Shown: in pieces, positions 26,065 to 36,930 of the stretch | Numbering within the stretch: position 1 is the stretch's first letter | Layout of the letters: each line of letters begins with the position of its first letter | Source: Chitinophagaceae bacterium | GTDB taxonomy: Bacteria > Bacteroidota > Bacteroidia > Chitinophagales > Chitinophagaceae | Direction: 5' to 3' | DNA length: 64,000 bases | Assembly: GCA_016713085.1 (NCBI GenBank) | Contig: JADJPV010000001.1 | Span: 2,129,001 to 2,193,000, forward strand | The notes under the pieces: generated by a model | Seen by the model: the letters and a program-made list of their open reading frames with translations, nothing else | What the model was told of the DNA's origin: nothing | The model's database searches: none | Program-made: the position numbers and the translations under genes

Positions 26065-26105
26065 GTAATAACGTTCGTCAGTTCATCCTTTTAGCCTGTA
26101 ACTCT

Positions 26106-26114
26106 TATCTTTGC
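26106..26114 (+). promoter_or_regulatory. -7 box of the glyS promoter
   Basis: TATCTTTGC matches the Bacteroidota -7 consensus TAnnTTTGY exactly, 22 bases before the glyS ATG. A clear -33 TTTG is not evident. Confidence 0.65.
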
Positions 26115-26136
26115 ACACCTTCAAACAAGTGCAACT

Positions 26137-27490
26137 ATGGCGAACGACAAACTCTTTGCAAACATTATTTCTCATGCCAAAGAATATGGCTTTATTTTTC
26201 AATCATCTGAAATTTATGATGGCTTAAGTGCTGTGTATGACTATGGTCAGTATGGCAGTCAGCTTAAGAAAAACATCCGTGATTACTGGTGGAGAAGCAT
26301 GACCCAGCTGAATGAAAATATCGTTGGGATTGATGCCGCCATTTTCATGCATCCCACTACCTGGAAAGCCAGCGGACACGTTGATAATTTCAGCGATCCT
26401 ATGATCGATAACAAAGACAGCAAAAAAGATATCGTGTTGATCATTTAATTGAAGCTCACGCTGAAACATTAGCTGAAACCGAATCAGCAGCACTGATTGC
26501 CAAAATGGAACAATTGCTCGCAGCTGATGATTATTCCGGTATTAAAGCTACTGAGTTTGGCGCAGTATCAAGCGATAACCCCGATGATAATATCGTTTAC
26601 CTGCGCCCTGAAACCGCACAAGGAATTTTTGTGAACTTTCTAAATGTGCAAAAAACAGGAAGAATGAAGATTCCTTTTGGTATTGCACAGACCGGGAAAG
26701 CTTTCAGAAATGAAATTGTTGCCCGCCAGTTTATCTTCCGCATGCGGGAATTTGAACAGATGGAAATGCAATTCTTCGTTCGACCAGGTACTGAGCTGGA
26801 ATGGTATGCCAAATGGAAAGAAGCAAGAATGAAATGGCACCAGGAACTGGGAATACCCGCAGAAAAATTACGTTTTCACGATCATACCAAACTTGCGCAT
26901 TACGCCAACGCAGCAGTTGACATAGAATTTGAATTTCCATTTGGATGGAAAGAACTGGAGGGCGTGCATTCAAGAACCGATTATGATCTGAAGCGTCACC
27001 AGGAGTTCAGCAAAAGAAGATGCAGTATTTTGATACAGAAATCAATCAAAACTATGTGCCTTTTGTAGTAGAAACTTCGGTTGGACTTGACCGTCTCTTC
27101 CTGACAGTTTTAAGCAATGCTTATCACGAAGAACAGGTGCCAACATCAGAAGAAGGAAAAACAGATATAAGAACGGTTTTACGCATTCCGGTAAAACTGG
27201 CTCCCATTAAACTGGCTGTTTTCCCACTTACAAAAAAAGATGGATTGCCTGAAATTGCACGTTCCATTATGCAGGAATGTATGCCGCATTTTCAATGTTT
27301 TTACGAAGAAAAAGATGCAATTGGTAAGCGTTACCGCCGCCAGGACGCAATTGGCACACCATTTTGTATAACTGTTGATCACCAGACCAAAGAAGATGGT
27401 ATGGTAACTATACGTAACAGAGATACACTTGTACAGGAGCGTATACCCGTAACGGGGGTTAAAGAATACGTACAAAAATCAGTTGTTTAA
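26137..27490 (+). CDS. glyS: Glycyl-tRNA synthetase, class II alpha2 type, two apparent frameshifts
   Basis: GlyRS charges tRNA-Gly. The N-terminal SHAKEYGFIFQSSEIYDGLSAVYDYGQYGSQLK, the class II motif region RPETAQGIFVNFLNVQKTGRMKIPFGIAQTGKAFRNEI, and YVVETS-like VVETSVGLDR with a C-terminal anticodon-binding domain are all present. The reading is broken twice. Adding one A to the A-run at 26422-26427 restores DSKKRYRVDHLIEAHAETLAE, and adding one A at 27012-27015 restores QEFSKKKMQYFD. After repair the product is about 452 residues, shorter than the 490-515 I expect for this phylum; the segment between motif 1 and RPETAQG looks short. This is an essential single-copy gene, so errors are likelier than decay. 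Confidence 0.88.
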
Positions 27491-27612
27491 TTGAACGAAG
27501 AAGAGTACTTTGCGCCCCGAAACCAGCCAGTTGCAACCTTTGATCAGCCTGTGAAGTCTTACTTGTATTTATATATTTTATATAAATGCTGTATTTAAAT
27601 TAACTATTAGAA

Positions 27613-27915
27613 ATGAATTTTACTCAATTGACCCTTGAAATCCATGTTATCCTATTTGCTGGAATCCTGATTCTTGTTAACGTAATCGGTTTTCTGGCTG
27701 GACGTAAGCAGGTTAACAGCAAGCAAAGACGCATTCTGGAAATTGAAAATGAAATGCTCGCAGCACACAAAGAGATTCTGCATTACGCAAAAACAAATAA
27801 GCAGTTAACAGAAACGCTGGAGAAAGCCAAAATTCCTCTGCCGGTTACCAGGATCGACAGTAACGAAGAAGATGATGACAAAGTCCGTAAAATTCCTTTA
27901 GGTAAAATCGGATAA
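27613..27915 (+). CDS. Small membrane-anchored coiled-coil protein
   Basis: One N-terminal transmembrane helix (about residues 9-29, HVILFAGILILVNVIGFLAG) is followed by a charged helix (KQRRILEIENEMLAAHKEIL, then YAKTNKQLTETLEKAK) likely to be a coiled coil, and an acidic/basic tail ending RKIPLGKIG. No known family recognised. It is a complete stand-alone gene with its own terminator. Confidence 0.7.
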   Translation: MNFTQLTLEIHVILFAGILILVNVIGFLAGRKQVNSKQRRILEIENEMLAAHKEILHYAKTNKQLTETLEKAKIPLPVTRIDSNEEDDDKVRKIPLGKIG

Positions 27916-27930
27916 AATATATTCAATAAA

Positions 27931-27960
27931 AAAAGGAACTTCAACTGAAGTTCCTTTTTT
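27931..27960. terminator. Bidirectional terminator
   Basis: AAAAGGAACTTC and GAAGTTCCTTTT are perfect 12-base arms around AACT. A/T runs on both sides let it serve both the 100-residue protein gene and the convergent subtilisin-like gene. Confidence 0.88.
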
Positions 27961-27977
27961 TATTGCACTTAAAGTCT

Positions 27978-30900
27978 TTACTGTTTTACCAGCTTTTGCA
28001 TAAATACTTCTTTCCCTGTTTGATCTTTCAGTTCAACAAAGTAAGTGCCTGCCGCAAGCTTGCTGATATCAATTCGTGAATCCTGGTAAGGAGAACGCTG
28101 GCTCATCATTACCTTGCCCACACTATTTAATATTCTGATATTTAATTCCCGAACCTGTGCTTTATTTCCCGCAGCAATGATCAAACTGTTGCCGGCATTA
28201 TTGTACACGCCTTTCACAAATACATCCTGTGATTGCAGGCTTAGCTGAATAATATTTGAATAGCTTGTACGACCATCTTTATCAACTATTTTTAAACGGT
28301 AGTAGAATTGACTTCCTGATGTAAGCACATCGTTATCAGTAAACCGGTATGTAGTTGATTGTGATGAAGAGGTCTGCGCATTAACTGTTCCAATTGTTGC
28401 AAAATGGCTTTCATTGTCAATTCTGCGTTCAACTTCAAAATAATCCCCGTTGCTTTCTCCTGAAGTTTGCCATTGCAGGTCTGCATCAGGATAACGTTTG
28501 ATTCCTGTAAAATTGAGCAGTGTTATTGGCAATGACAGGTCTGCAGTAATACCACCACCATTAATCCAGAATTCAGAAAAAGTTCTCACTTTAAATTGTG
28601 CGTAGTAACCGTTGTTGAATGGTATTACATCAACATTTGCAGGAAGAATATAGGAATGAGGTCCACTGTTGTCGGCAAGTGTTCCGTTTTCATTGATAAC
28701 AGTTCCGCTGAATTTTGTTACACCTACTAAGAATGCATCTTTTACTTTGGTGCAGGTGCCGCAACCTGTTGCCTGTATTAAAGCAGTTGCTTCCTGTTCT
28801 GTAAAATAGAAACGGACCAGCACACTGTCTGTTGGAGCAATCGTTGGTCTTATCACTATGTTTCTGTCGAGATAATACTGATTTGTATTAAAGCGTATTG
28901 CTCCTGTATTGATATATACACTCACATCGGTACTGCCGAGATTTTGACCAAGCGGATTAATTGATGCTACAAGATTTCCTCCACTCATAAAATCAATCCA
29001 GCTACTTCCGCTTACTGCTGCATTAATGTTTGATACATTAGTGCCTGTATAGATTGTACCTTTCTCAAAAATGTGAATATCGTCAATACCAACACCTTCT
29101 GATTGTGTTAACTCATCGCTTGACAATAAAAACCGGAAACGGATATTGGCTGCATTAGGCACTTCTGTGCTGGAAACATGCCAGCGCTGAATATTTTTAT
29201 TCCATGATTGGTTAGCTGCAGAGTCGAACCAATTGGTGCCGTTCACTGCTGTTAACCGTTGCCATGTATTTCCATTATCAATGCTGTAATCAAGTGTATG
29301 GTAATCGCAATTGCAATCTGCTTCCTGTTGTGAGATATGACTGTAACTGAATACAGGTTGTGTTAAACTGCTCAGGTTAAAGCAGGGTGAATAGAGATAA
29401 GAGTTTTCATACTGTTTATAGGTACTGTATAAGCTTGTAAACCACCCATTGTCTGCACTTGCTGATGTATCAAAGCGCTCAAGGTACGGGAAGATGGAAA
29501 TAACCGGGCTGCTGTAAACAAACTGGTTGTTGACGCTGTCATTAACCGGGTAATTATCTCCTGCCAGCTGAACCCATGTATCTATTTCATATGATCTGAA
29601 TGTAGAAAAGTTTGCCAGGGTTGGAAATGTATAATCAGTTTCACTGTTTGCATTTAATACCGGAACAGTTCCGGCAACAGGAATGCCATTAAACAGCCTG
29701 TAAAAGACAGGTACATTATTAAATGTAGTGGCAGTTGTGTTTTTTAACCTGATTGTAATGGCAGCATTACCGGGAGTACAATTAAATGTATCGGGTGCAA
29801 CAAGCCTTGTAACCATTACATCATTAGCTGTTGCAACAATCCGGATGTCATCAAACGAAAATCCGTCATCCATGTCAGGATTCTCCTGAAAATATTCCCC
29901 GTTATTTGCTGAAGCAAGTCCCTGTTCATCAAAACGGATCTGGAAGCTGGAAGTGATTGGTTGCCCCAGATCATTGATAATGATGGAAGGTTGTTTTATT
30001 TCGCCCAAAGCACCCTGGTTGTCGCTCAGATCGTAAACCTGTATCCATGGTAAAGCATCGCTTCCTCTCATCCAGACGCCTGTACCGGGTTGTTTTAACT
30101 GCCCGTGATTGCGGAATTTAAAATCAAAACGTAACCCCGGAGTAGCTGCATAACTGCTGAGGTTAATGGTTGCTGTTAATTTATTATCAGATAAAGTGCC
30201 ATTATAATTTACTGCATCAAGTGTAGCTGATCTGCTTCCTGTTATTGAAACTCCACTGTTAATGAATGTGCGGAAACGGCCATTACTGTTTGATGTTGTA
30301 AAATCAAAACGCTCGGCGTTGGTTAATGCAAACAGATTACTGCGATATTCTGCTGTTCCTGTTGTTTCAAATGTTTCAGCGAAAGGAAGTACAACAGGAG
30401 GGTTTGCTACATGCCTGATTGTGTAAGTAATCTCATCGTTTGCTGTTTGTGCATCACCCGTTTGCTTTACAAACACCCGAACTGTATAGGTTCCTGCAGC
30501 TGAGAAATTTGCTGTTGTGGCAAATGAATAATTAACTGTACCACCTGCAGCAATTACAGCAGATGATGATTCTGTAATTACAGGACCTCCGTTTATTTGA
30601 TAGGAGATGTCGTAACTGCCGGGAGTAGCAACGTCATCTAAATTTTTGATACGTACTGTTATTTGTTGTGCTGCTGAAAGTTGTGTACTGGTATTTGTTC
30701 TGCCATTTAAAGGTGCAATTAACGTATCAAGTTTAAGATCATTATTAAACTCTGTTGCTGTACATGGGGTTCCTAAAGCTGGTGTAACATTTTTTGCAGT
30801 TGCACGCATCCCCAAAGAATCAGTCATTCTTGCTCTTACTGTAAACCAATAGCTTTGTGTTTTATCTAAACCGCTTACACGAAAATTAAGTGATGCAGTT

Positions 30901-33209
30901 GTACCAATTGAAGATAGTTCACCGTTGATTAGTTGCATTACTTCATAATCAGTTGCACTTGTTATGGAGGCCCAGTTAAGATCAGCATAACCTTCACAGG
31001 GAACTGTTGCTGTCAATACCGGTTGAGTAAGAATGGTAAAGTTGCCCGGAGTTGTTACAGTTGCACCTCCACCATTTCTGGTAATTCTGATCTTGCCTTT
31101 ATTTGTGGGTGTGTTTGGAACCGTCCATCTGTAACGATGCTGACTGGCAGCAACATTATTATCAATGAGCGACCAGGTTGCACCATCATCAAGAGAAATC
31201 TCAAGTGTAAACGTATTGCTGCTGTTATCAGTTGCATTCCATTTAATAATTTCTTCCTGTCCCGGTGAAAATCGCTCACCACCATATGGATGTTCCAGTT
31301 TAATTTCATCCATCAAAAATTCATAGGTTACAAAATATTCAATGGGTCCGTCGGGCACATCAAAGCCATCGAGCTGAATATTAATGGTTGTGCCAGGGTT
31401 ATTTATTGTTACCTGCTCAATATTGTTAACGTGGTCAGCACCTCTTGTTGCAGCAACATTTACTGAGCCTGGTGCCGGATTTAATATCCACGGCAGGTAG
31501 GTGGTTACACCGTCAACAACAGAAAGATCAAGATCATTGACCAATGCAGGGAAAGAGTATGCAGCAGCTTCTTTATCGTGCCAGTACAGCACTACTTTCA
31601 CCTGTCTTGTTCCTGCAGGTACCGTAATATTTTGAGAATTGTTTCCGCCGGTTGAAAGGGTACCGGTGAAATAATGATTTTGTTCAATCATTTCAACAGC
31701 TTTGCGTGAATTGATGAAACCAAATCCCCATGAATAATCGGGACCTGCATTTCCTCTGTCGTCACCGCTGTTGCAAATCACTGCTTTTAATAATGCACTT
31801 TTTGGATATGCATTTGCATGAAGTTGTTTATACCGTTCTGTTAATAATGACCACACACCTGTAACAAATGGAGCTGCAAAGCTTGTTCCTGATCCTGTAC
31901 CGTAAATATTATTATAACTGGTCGATGGAACACTTGTACCACTGGCAATAATTTCTGGTTTAATACGGCCATCCATGACAGGCCCTCTGCTTGTTGCACC
32001 CGGAATTCCCTGATTTAAGTTGTCGGATGTTATACTGTAGTTGCCCACAGTTAAAATGTTTTTTCCAGTCTGGTAACCACTTTTAACTGTGCCGAATGAA
32101 TATGGGAAAGGGGCACAGGTAAAATTGCCATCATTCCCAACTGCAAAAATGTGCTGAAGGAACTGGTTGTTATACATCTGCTGGTCAACGTATTCGCTTA
32201 ATTCATTATACTCACCATCACCCGGGCAGCCTGCTAAACCATTAAAATAGGAGTTATTGGTTACAGTCATATTGTAATCAGTAAAATAAACATCTGATTT
32301 GCTGATTACATAGTCATATGCATCTGTAATTAATTGACTTTTGATTGCAACTCCTCTGTAACGTTCTTCAATGAGTCCATCCCCGCCAATAACACCAGTT
32401 ACCTGTCTTCCATGATTAAAGAAAGTTGCAAGGGCAGGGTTACGGTTAATCAGGTTTTGAGTATTGTCAAGGTGATATGGATCGGCATTGTCCCCAATGC
32501 CAATTGTAATTCCATTACCTGTTAAATTTCTTCCTGCAACTTCAAGGCTTGTAAGATTTGTTAATCCAAACATCCCCCGTTCTCTCTGATTCAATATTTC
32601 GTTATTTAAAAAAGAAAGATTGATATAGGCTATAAATGGGAGTTCACTGATTGCAGAAATTCTGCCTGGAGCAACAGAAACCTGCGCTAATCCTTGGTTC
32701 AGATAATCTGCTTTTTTAAGTGTTACGCCCAAAAATGCGAGCTGCGATTGTACATCAGTCCATTTTATCCCTGCATGCAACTTAAGATTAATCAATACCG
32801 GCAGCTCAGATGTTTTAGTGGAAAGCAGTGTTTTTAATTCCCTGCCAATTTTTGCTGAACCGGGCATATGAATGACAGCTTTAACTCCTGCTTCATAGAA
32901 TTTCGATAGCATGGGTACCTGCTTCATTCTTACTTGGTACGTATTGTCTGGTAGGTAATAAAGTATTTCTATCCCGAGCGACCTGATCATTTTTTGCTGT
33001 GCAGCTGTAATTCTTTGCTCAAATACCAGCATTGTATAAATACTGTTGCCGTATTTCCCTTTTTGCAGTTCTGCATTTACTTCATCTGCCGTCATGTTCC
33101 GTTTCACCACAAGGTTTTCTCCTCTTAAGCGGATTGTTCCTGCTGTTTTTTGAGCGGTAACATGCAAAACAGAGAAAAAAAGTAAAAAGGCAATACAGGC
33201 ATTTTTCAT
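27978..33209 (-). CDS. Subtilisin-like S8 protease with T9SS sorting domain
   Basis: This is a very large secreted protein (1743 residues). It starts with the signal peptide MKNACIAFLLFFSVLHVTAQ and a propeptide. The S8 catalytic residues lie in GIGDN (Asp), FNHGRQVTG (His) and GTGSGTSFAAP (Ser), with the oxyanion Asn in AVGNDGN. Then follow a P-domain-like region, a Fn3-like module, two CARDB-like repeats (TPGSYDISYQINGG and related) and MAM-like beta domains. The C-terminal 75 residues (from about VYNNAGNSLIIAAGNKA, with GTYFVEL) form a T9SS type A sorting domain, so it is exported and surface-attached. The ATG at 33209 gives a clean signal; upstream in-frame codons look spurious. Confidence 0.9.
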   Translation of the reverse strand: MKNACIAFLLFFSVLHVTAQKTAGTIRLRGENLVVKRNMTADEVNAELQKGKYGNSIYTMLVFEQRITAAQQKMIRSLGIEILYYLPDNTYQVRMKQVPMLSKFYEAGVKAVIHMPGSAKIGRELKTLLSTKTSELPVLINLKLHAGIKWTDVQSQLAFLGVTLKKADYLNQGLAQVSVAPGRISAISELPFIAYINLSFLNNEILNQRERGMFGLTNLTSLEVAGRNLTGNGITIGIGDNADPYHLDNTQNLINRNPALATFFNHGRQVTGVIGGDGLIEERYRGVAIKSQLITDAYDYVISKSDVYFTDYNMTVTNNSYFNGLAGCPGDGEYNELSEYVDQQMYNNQFLQHIFAVGNDGNFTCAPFPYSFGTVKSGYQTGKNILTVGNYSITSDNLNQGIPGATSRGPVMDGRIKPEIIASGTSVPSTSYNNIYGTGSGTSFAAPFVTGVWSLLTERYKQLHANAYPKSALLKAVICNSGDDRGNAGPDYSWGFGFINSRKAVEMIEQNHYFTGTLSTGGNNSQNITVPAGTRQVKVVLYWHDKEAAAYSFPALVNDLDLSVVDGVTTYLPWILNPAPGSVNVAATRGADHVNNIEQVTINNPGTTINIQLDGFDVPDGPIEYFVTYEFLMDEIKLEHPYGGERFSPGQEEIIKWNATDNSSNTFTLEISLDDGATWSLIDNNVAASQHRYRWTVPNTPTNKGKIRITRNGGGATVTTPGNFTILTQPVLTATVPCEGYADLNWASITSATDYEVMQLINGELSSIGTTASLNFRVSGLDKTQSYWFTVRARMTDSLGMRATAKNVTPALGTPCTATEFNNDLKLDTLIAPLNGRTNTSTQLSAAQQITVRIKNLDDVATPGSYDISYQINGGPVITESSSAVIAAGGTVNYSFATTANFSAAGTYTVRVFVKQTGDAQTANDEITYTIRHVANPPVVLPFAETFETTGTAEYRSNLFALTNAERFDFTTSNSNGRFRTFINSGVSITGSRSATLDAVNYNGTLSDNKLTATINLSSYAATPGLRFDFKFRNHGQLKQPGTGVWMRGSDALPWIQVYDLSDNQGALGEIKQPSIIINDLGQPITSSFQIRFDEQGLASANNGEYFQENPDMDDGFSFDDIRIVATANDVMVTRLVAPDTFNCTPGNAAITIRLKNTTATTFNNVPVFYRLFNGIPVAGTVPVLNANSETDYTFPTLANFSTFRSYEIDTWVQLAGDNYPVNDSVNNQFVYSSPVISIFPYLERFDTSASADNGWFTSLYSTYKQYENSYLYSPCFNLSSLTQPVFSYSHISQQEADCNCDYHTLDYSIDNGNTWQRLTAVNGTNWFDSAANQSWNKNIQRWHVSSTEVPNAANIRFRFLLSSDELTQSEGVGIDDIHIFEKGTIYTGTNVSNINAAVSGSSWIDFMSGGNLVASINPLGQNLGSTDVSVYINTGAIRFNTNQYYLDRNIVIRPTIAPTDSVLVRFYFTEQEATALIQATGCGTCTKVKDAFLVGVTKFSGTVINENGTLADNSGPHSYILPANVDVIPFNNGYYAQFKVRTFSEFWINGGGITADLSLPITLLNFTGIKRYPDADLQWQTSGESNGDYFEVERRIDNESHFATIGTVNAQTSSSQSTTYRFTDNDVLTSGSQFYYRLKIVDKDGRTSYSNIIQLSLQSQDVFVKGVYNNAGNSLIIAAGNKAQVRELNIRILNSVGKVMMSQRSPYQDSRIDISKLAAGTYFVELKDQTGKEVFMQKLVKQ

Positions 33210-33411
33210 ATTAAATGATTGGATCGAAAAAACAATTGGCATAAGTAGTGTGGAGGATGAATATTGGTTTGGTTGCTGGCAATGTTTCATTATGCTTGGA
33301 TTTACAGGAATTTGGATATTCTCAAAAATAAACATATTTCTCAGAAAAGGAAAGCCTGTGTAAGATTTGAAGCCGAAATAGGTGCAAAGCTTGAAATCAG
33401 CTTTCTGTGCT

Positions 33412-33420
33412 TATCTTTGC
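33412..33420 (+). promoter_or_regulatory. -7 box of the mfd promoter
   Basis: TATCTTTGC matches TAnnTTTGY exactly. It ends 5 bases before the GTG at 33426, the apparent mfd start, so transcription would begin at or near the start codon. Confidence 0.6.
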
Positions 33421-33425
33421 AGACA

Positions 33426-36400
33426 GTGAATTTTGAATTGTTGCAGAAAAAATTTAGTGATGATCCCCGTCTTTTTCAACTGGCGGACAGGCTTTCTTTT
33501 GCCCAAAAACAACGGATCTATCTGAAAAATCTGCAGGGTAGCTCATCCCAATTTACAGCAGCTGCAGCATTTAATCATCCATCGCTTGAACAGCTTAATC
33601 ATCTTTTTATCGTTAATGATGCAGAAGAAGCTGCTTATTTTCATAATTCATTAGAGAGTATTACCAACGAACTCAACTTATTTTATTTCCCCTCATCGTT
33701 TAAGCACCCAAAAAATTTTCGACTTCTTAATTCGTCTCATGTAATGTTGCGAACTGAGGCTTTGACGAAATTTTCTATGCCAACTGGTCAACGTGTTGGA
33801 GCGATTGTTACTTATCCTGATGCCTTGTTTGAGAAAGTAGTATTGCCAAATAAACTGCAGGGCAATATGCTGCTCATTAAAACAAACGATACATTGGATG
33901 TTGACAGTTTAATGAGTTTCCTTGTTGATCTTGGTTTTGATCGAACTGACTTTGTGTACCAACCCGGACAGTTTGCAGTACGTGGTGGTATCCTCGATAT
34001 CTATTCATTCGGTAATGAAAAGCCATATCGCATTGAATTGTTTGGAAATGATGTAGACAGCATCCGCATTTTTGATCCTGAAACACAATTGAGCGAACGG
34101 CGATTGGTACAGGTAAGCATTATCCCCAATGTGGAAACACAATTTGAAAGCGGGGAGAAAGTTTCTTTGTTTGATTTTTTGCCGGAGAATACAATTATAT
34201 GGATGAAGGATTTTGATATTGTGAAGGAACGGCTGCTGACAATGGAAGAAGATCTGCAACAGTTTCTGTTATTATCACCAACTGAAAAGCAAAGCAACAA
34301 TGATGATGAAGACAGACTGGGAGAAAACAGATTTGAGTGAAAATGATTTTATCAATGCAGTTGTTGTTGAAGAGCAAATACAAAGAAATCATATTGTAGA
34401 ATTTGGGTACAAATCTCATTTGACAGAAACAGTTGAACAGGCAAACCGGCTGGAGATATTGTTTAACACCAAACATCAACCGGCATTTAACAGGCAGTTT
34501 GAGTTGTTAATTAAAGACCTGAAAACATGGACAGCCAAAGGGTTTGAAACATTCATCTTTGCAGAAAATCCAAAACAGCTGGAAAGGTTACACAGCATCT
34601 TTGCTGATTTGAAAGCAGAGATTCAGTTCACACCTATTCCTGTTTCCATTCACGAAGGGTTTATTGATGAAGATTTAAAAATTCTTTGTTATACAGATCA
34701 TGAAATATTTCAGCGTTATCATAAGTACAAAGTAAAACAGGCTTACAATAAAAGTAAGGCACTTACGATCCGTGCACTGAAAGAATTGCAGCCGGGAGAT
34801 TATGTAACGCATATCGATCATGGTGTTGGAACATACAGTGGTCTGCAGAAAATTGAAGTAAATGGAAGATTGCAGGAAGCTGTAAGGCTGATTTATAAAG
34901 ACAGTGATATTTTATATGTCAATATCAACTCACTCCACAAGATTTCAAAATACACAGGTAAAGAGGGAAATGTTCCCAAGATCAATAAGCTTGGAAGTGA
35001 TGTATGGCAACGGCTGAAGGAAAAAACAAAGATCAAGGTTAAAGAAATTGCTTTTGACCTGATTCGGTTATATGCGCAGCGAAAAGCACAGGAAGGTTTT
35101 GCCCATACTCCCGACAGCTATTTACAAACAGAACTGGAAGCTTCGTTCATGTATGAAGATACCCCTGATCAGGGTAAAGCAACAGCTGATGTGAAGAAGG
35201 ATATGGAATCGCCTGCACCTATGGACCGTTTGGTTTGTGGTGATGTAGGATTTGGTAAAACAGAAATTGCTGTTCGTGCTGCTTTTAAAACTGTATGCGA
35301 TGGAAAGCAGGCAGCCATTATGGTTCCAACAACCATTCTTGCTTATCAGCATTATAAAACATTCCAGGAACGATTGAAAGACTTCCCTGTTACAGTTGAT
35401 TATGTAAACCGGTTTAAATCAGCCAAAGAGAAAAAAGAAACCTACAAACGGCTTGAAGAAGGGAAAGTTGATATCATCATCGGTACACATGCACTGCTGG
35501 GTAAAGATGTAAAATATAAGGAACTTGGTTTATTGGTAGTAGACGAAGAACAGAAGTTTGGTGTGGGACATAAAGAAAAGATCAAAACATTAAAAACAAA
35601 TGTTGATTCATTAACACTAACGGCCACACCTATTCCACGTACACTGCAGTTCAGCTTAATGGGAGCAAGGGATCTCAGTATCATCAATACGCCGCCGCCT
35701 AACCGTCAGCCCATTCAAACAGAGGTGCAGGTGTTCCAGGAAGATTTTATCCGTGATGCGATTTATTATGAAACAGAACGTGGAGGTCAGGTTTTCTTTA
35801 TTCATAACCGTATTGCAGGGTTGGCAGAAATGGCTGCAATTATTCAGCGACTTTGTCCTGACCTCAGTATTGGCTTTGCTCATGGACAAATGGAAGGTCA
35901 TGAACTGGAGGAACGCATCTTCGATTTTATTGATAAACGTTATGATGTACTTGTTTGCACCAACATTGTTGAAAGCGGTGTTGATATTGCCAATGTAAAT
36001 ACAATCATTATCAATAATGCGCATCAGTTTGGGTTAAGTGATCTGCACCAGTTACGTGGAAGAGTAGGACGCAGCAACAAAAAAGCATTCTGTTATTTAT
36101 TGGCTCCGCCAATGAGTACCTTGCCAAACGATTCGAGAAAACGTTTGCAAACATTAGAACAGCACAGTGAATTGGGAAGCGGTTTCCAGATTGCCATGCG
36201 TGATCTGGATATTCGCGGTGCAGGTAATATGCTGGGTGGAGAGCAGAGTGGTTTCATGGCTGAAATTGGTTTTGAAATGTATCAGAAAGTATTGGATGAA
36301 GCTATCAGAGAATTAAAGAGAACTAAATTCCGTGATTTGTTTAAAGAAGAAATTCAGCAGCAGGAAAATTTTGTGAAAGATTGCATGATTGATACCGATC

Positions 36401-36852
36401 AGGAAATACTGATTCCCGATGCTTATGTTGAAAGTATTGCCGAGCGTTTAAGTTTATATACCCGTTTGGATAATTGTGAAAATGAAGAAGACCTGCTTGC
36501 TTTTCATACAGAATTAATTGACAGGTTCGGGCCAATACCTTCGCAGGTGGAAGACCTGTTCACAACTGTCCGTTGCCGTAAGCTGGCGGTTGAGCTTGGC
36601 TTTGAAAAAATGACTTTGAAAGAGCAAACCCTGCGTTGCTACTTTATCAATAATCCTGATTCTCCTTATTTTGAATCGCCGGTTTTCCAGGGTCTTTTAC
36701 AGTTTGTGCAAACTTCATTGAATAAAGCACAGCTGAAGCAAACCGGTAAACTGTTCCTCTTAGTGGTTCGGGATATGGACGGCATGGAAGTATTGCTGCG
36801 GCTTTTAAAACGCATGCATGCAGCTGTAGTGGAAAACCTCGTTACTGCATAA
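33426..36852 (+). CDS. mfd: Transcription-repair coupling factor Mfd, one apparent frameshift
   Basis: Mfd removes stalled RNA polymerase and recruits UvrA. The N-terminal UvrB-like part (PTGQRVGAIVTYPDALFEKVV and FVYQPGQFAVRGGILDIYSFG) is followed by the RNA polymerase-interacting domain (LKELQPGDYVTHIDHGVGTYSGL) and then helicase motifs GDVGFGKTEIA, DEEQKFGV, ATPIPRTLQ, and the QLRGRVGRS motif. The frame changes by a net +1 somewhere within about 34200-34338; the exact point cannot be fixed because both frames stay open there. No ATG precedes the conserved N-terminus; GTG at 33426 directly after a perfect -7 box is the best start. About 1142 residues after repair. Essential-type single gene, so likely an error. 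Confidence 0.88.
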
Positions 36853-36860
36853 AGACCTCT

Positions 36861-36898
36861 CATCGGCACATTTTTCCATTTCGTCGCAAAATGGAAAA
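36861..36898. promoter_or_regulatory. Candidate LytTR regulator binding site upstream of lytS
   Basis: There are two imperfect direct repeats, CATCGGCA at 36861 and CGTCGCAA at 36882, 21 bases (two helical turns) apart, a layout typical of LytTR sites. A perfect 10-base inverted repeat (TTTTCCATTT at 36872-36881, AAATGGAAAA at 36889-36898) overlaps the second repeat. The 11-mer ATTTCGTCGCA recurs at 38698-38708. Confidence 0.5.
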
Positions 36899-36930
36899 CT
36901 TTCAACTGAATAAATAAGTACTTTGTATAC

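Noticed and set aside
28000..33200. Repeated Val/Thr-rich units in the large S8 protein as a tandem repeat array
   Set aside because: The units are ordinary beta-sandwich domains with low identity, not DNA repeats.
34200..34338. mfd as two separate genes (split Mfd)
   Set aside because: The two parts fit one Mfd without missing domains and overlap only by a frame change; no promoter or start region for the second half is evident.
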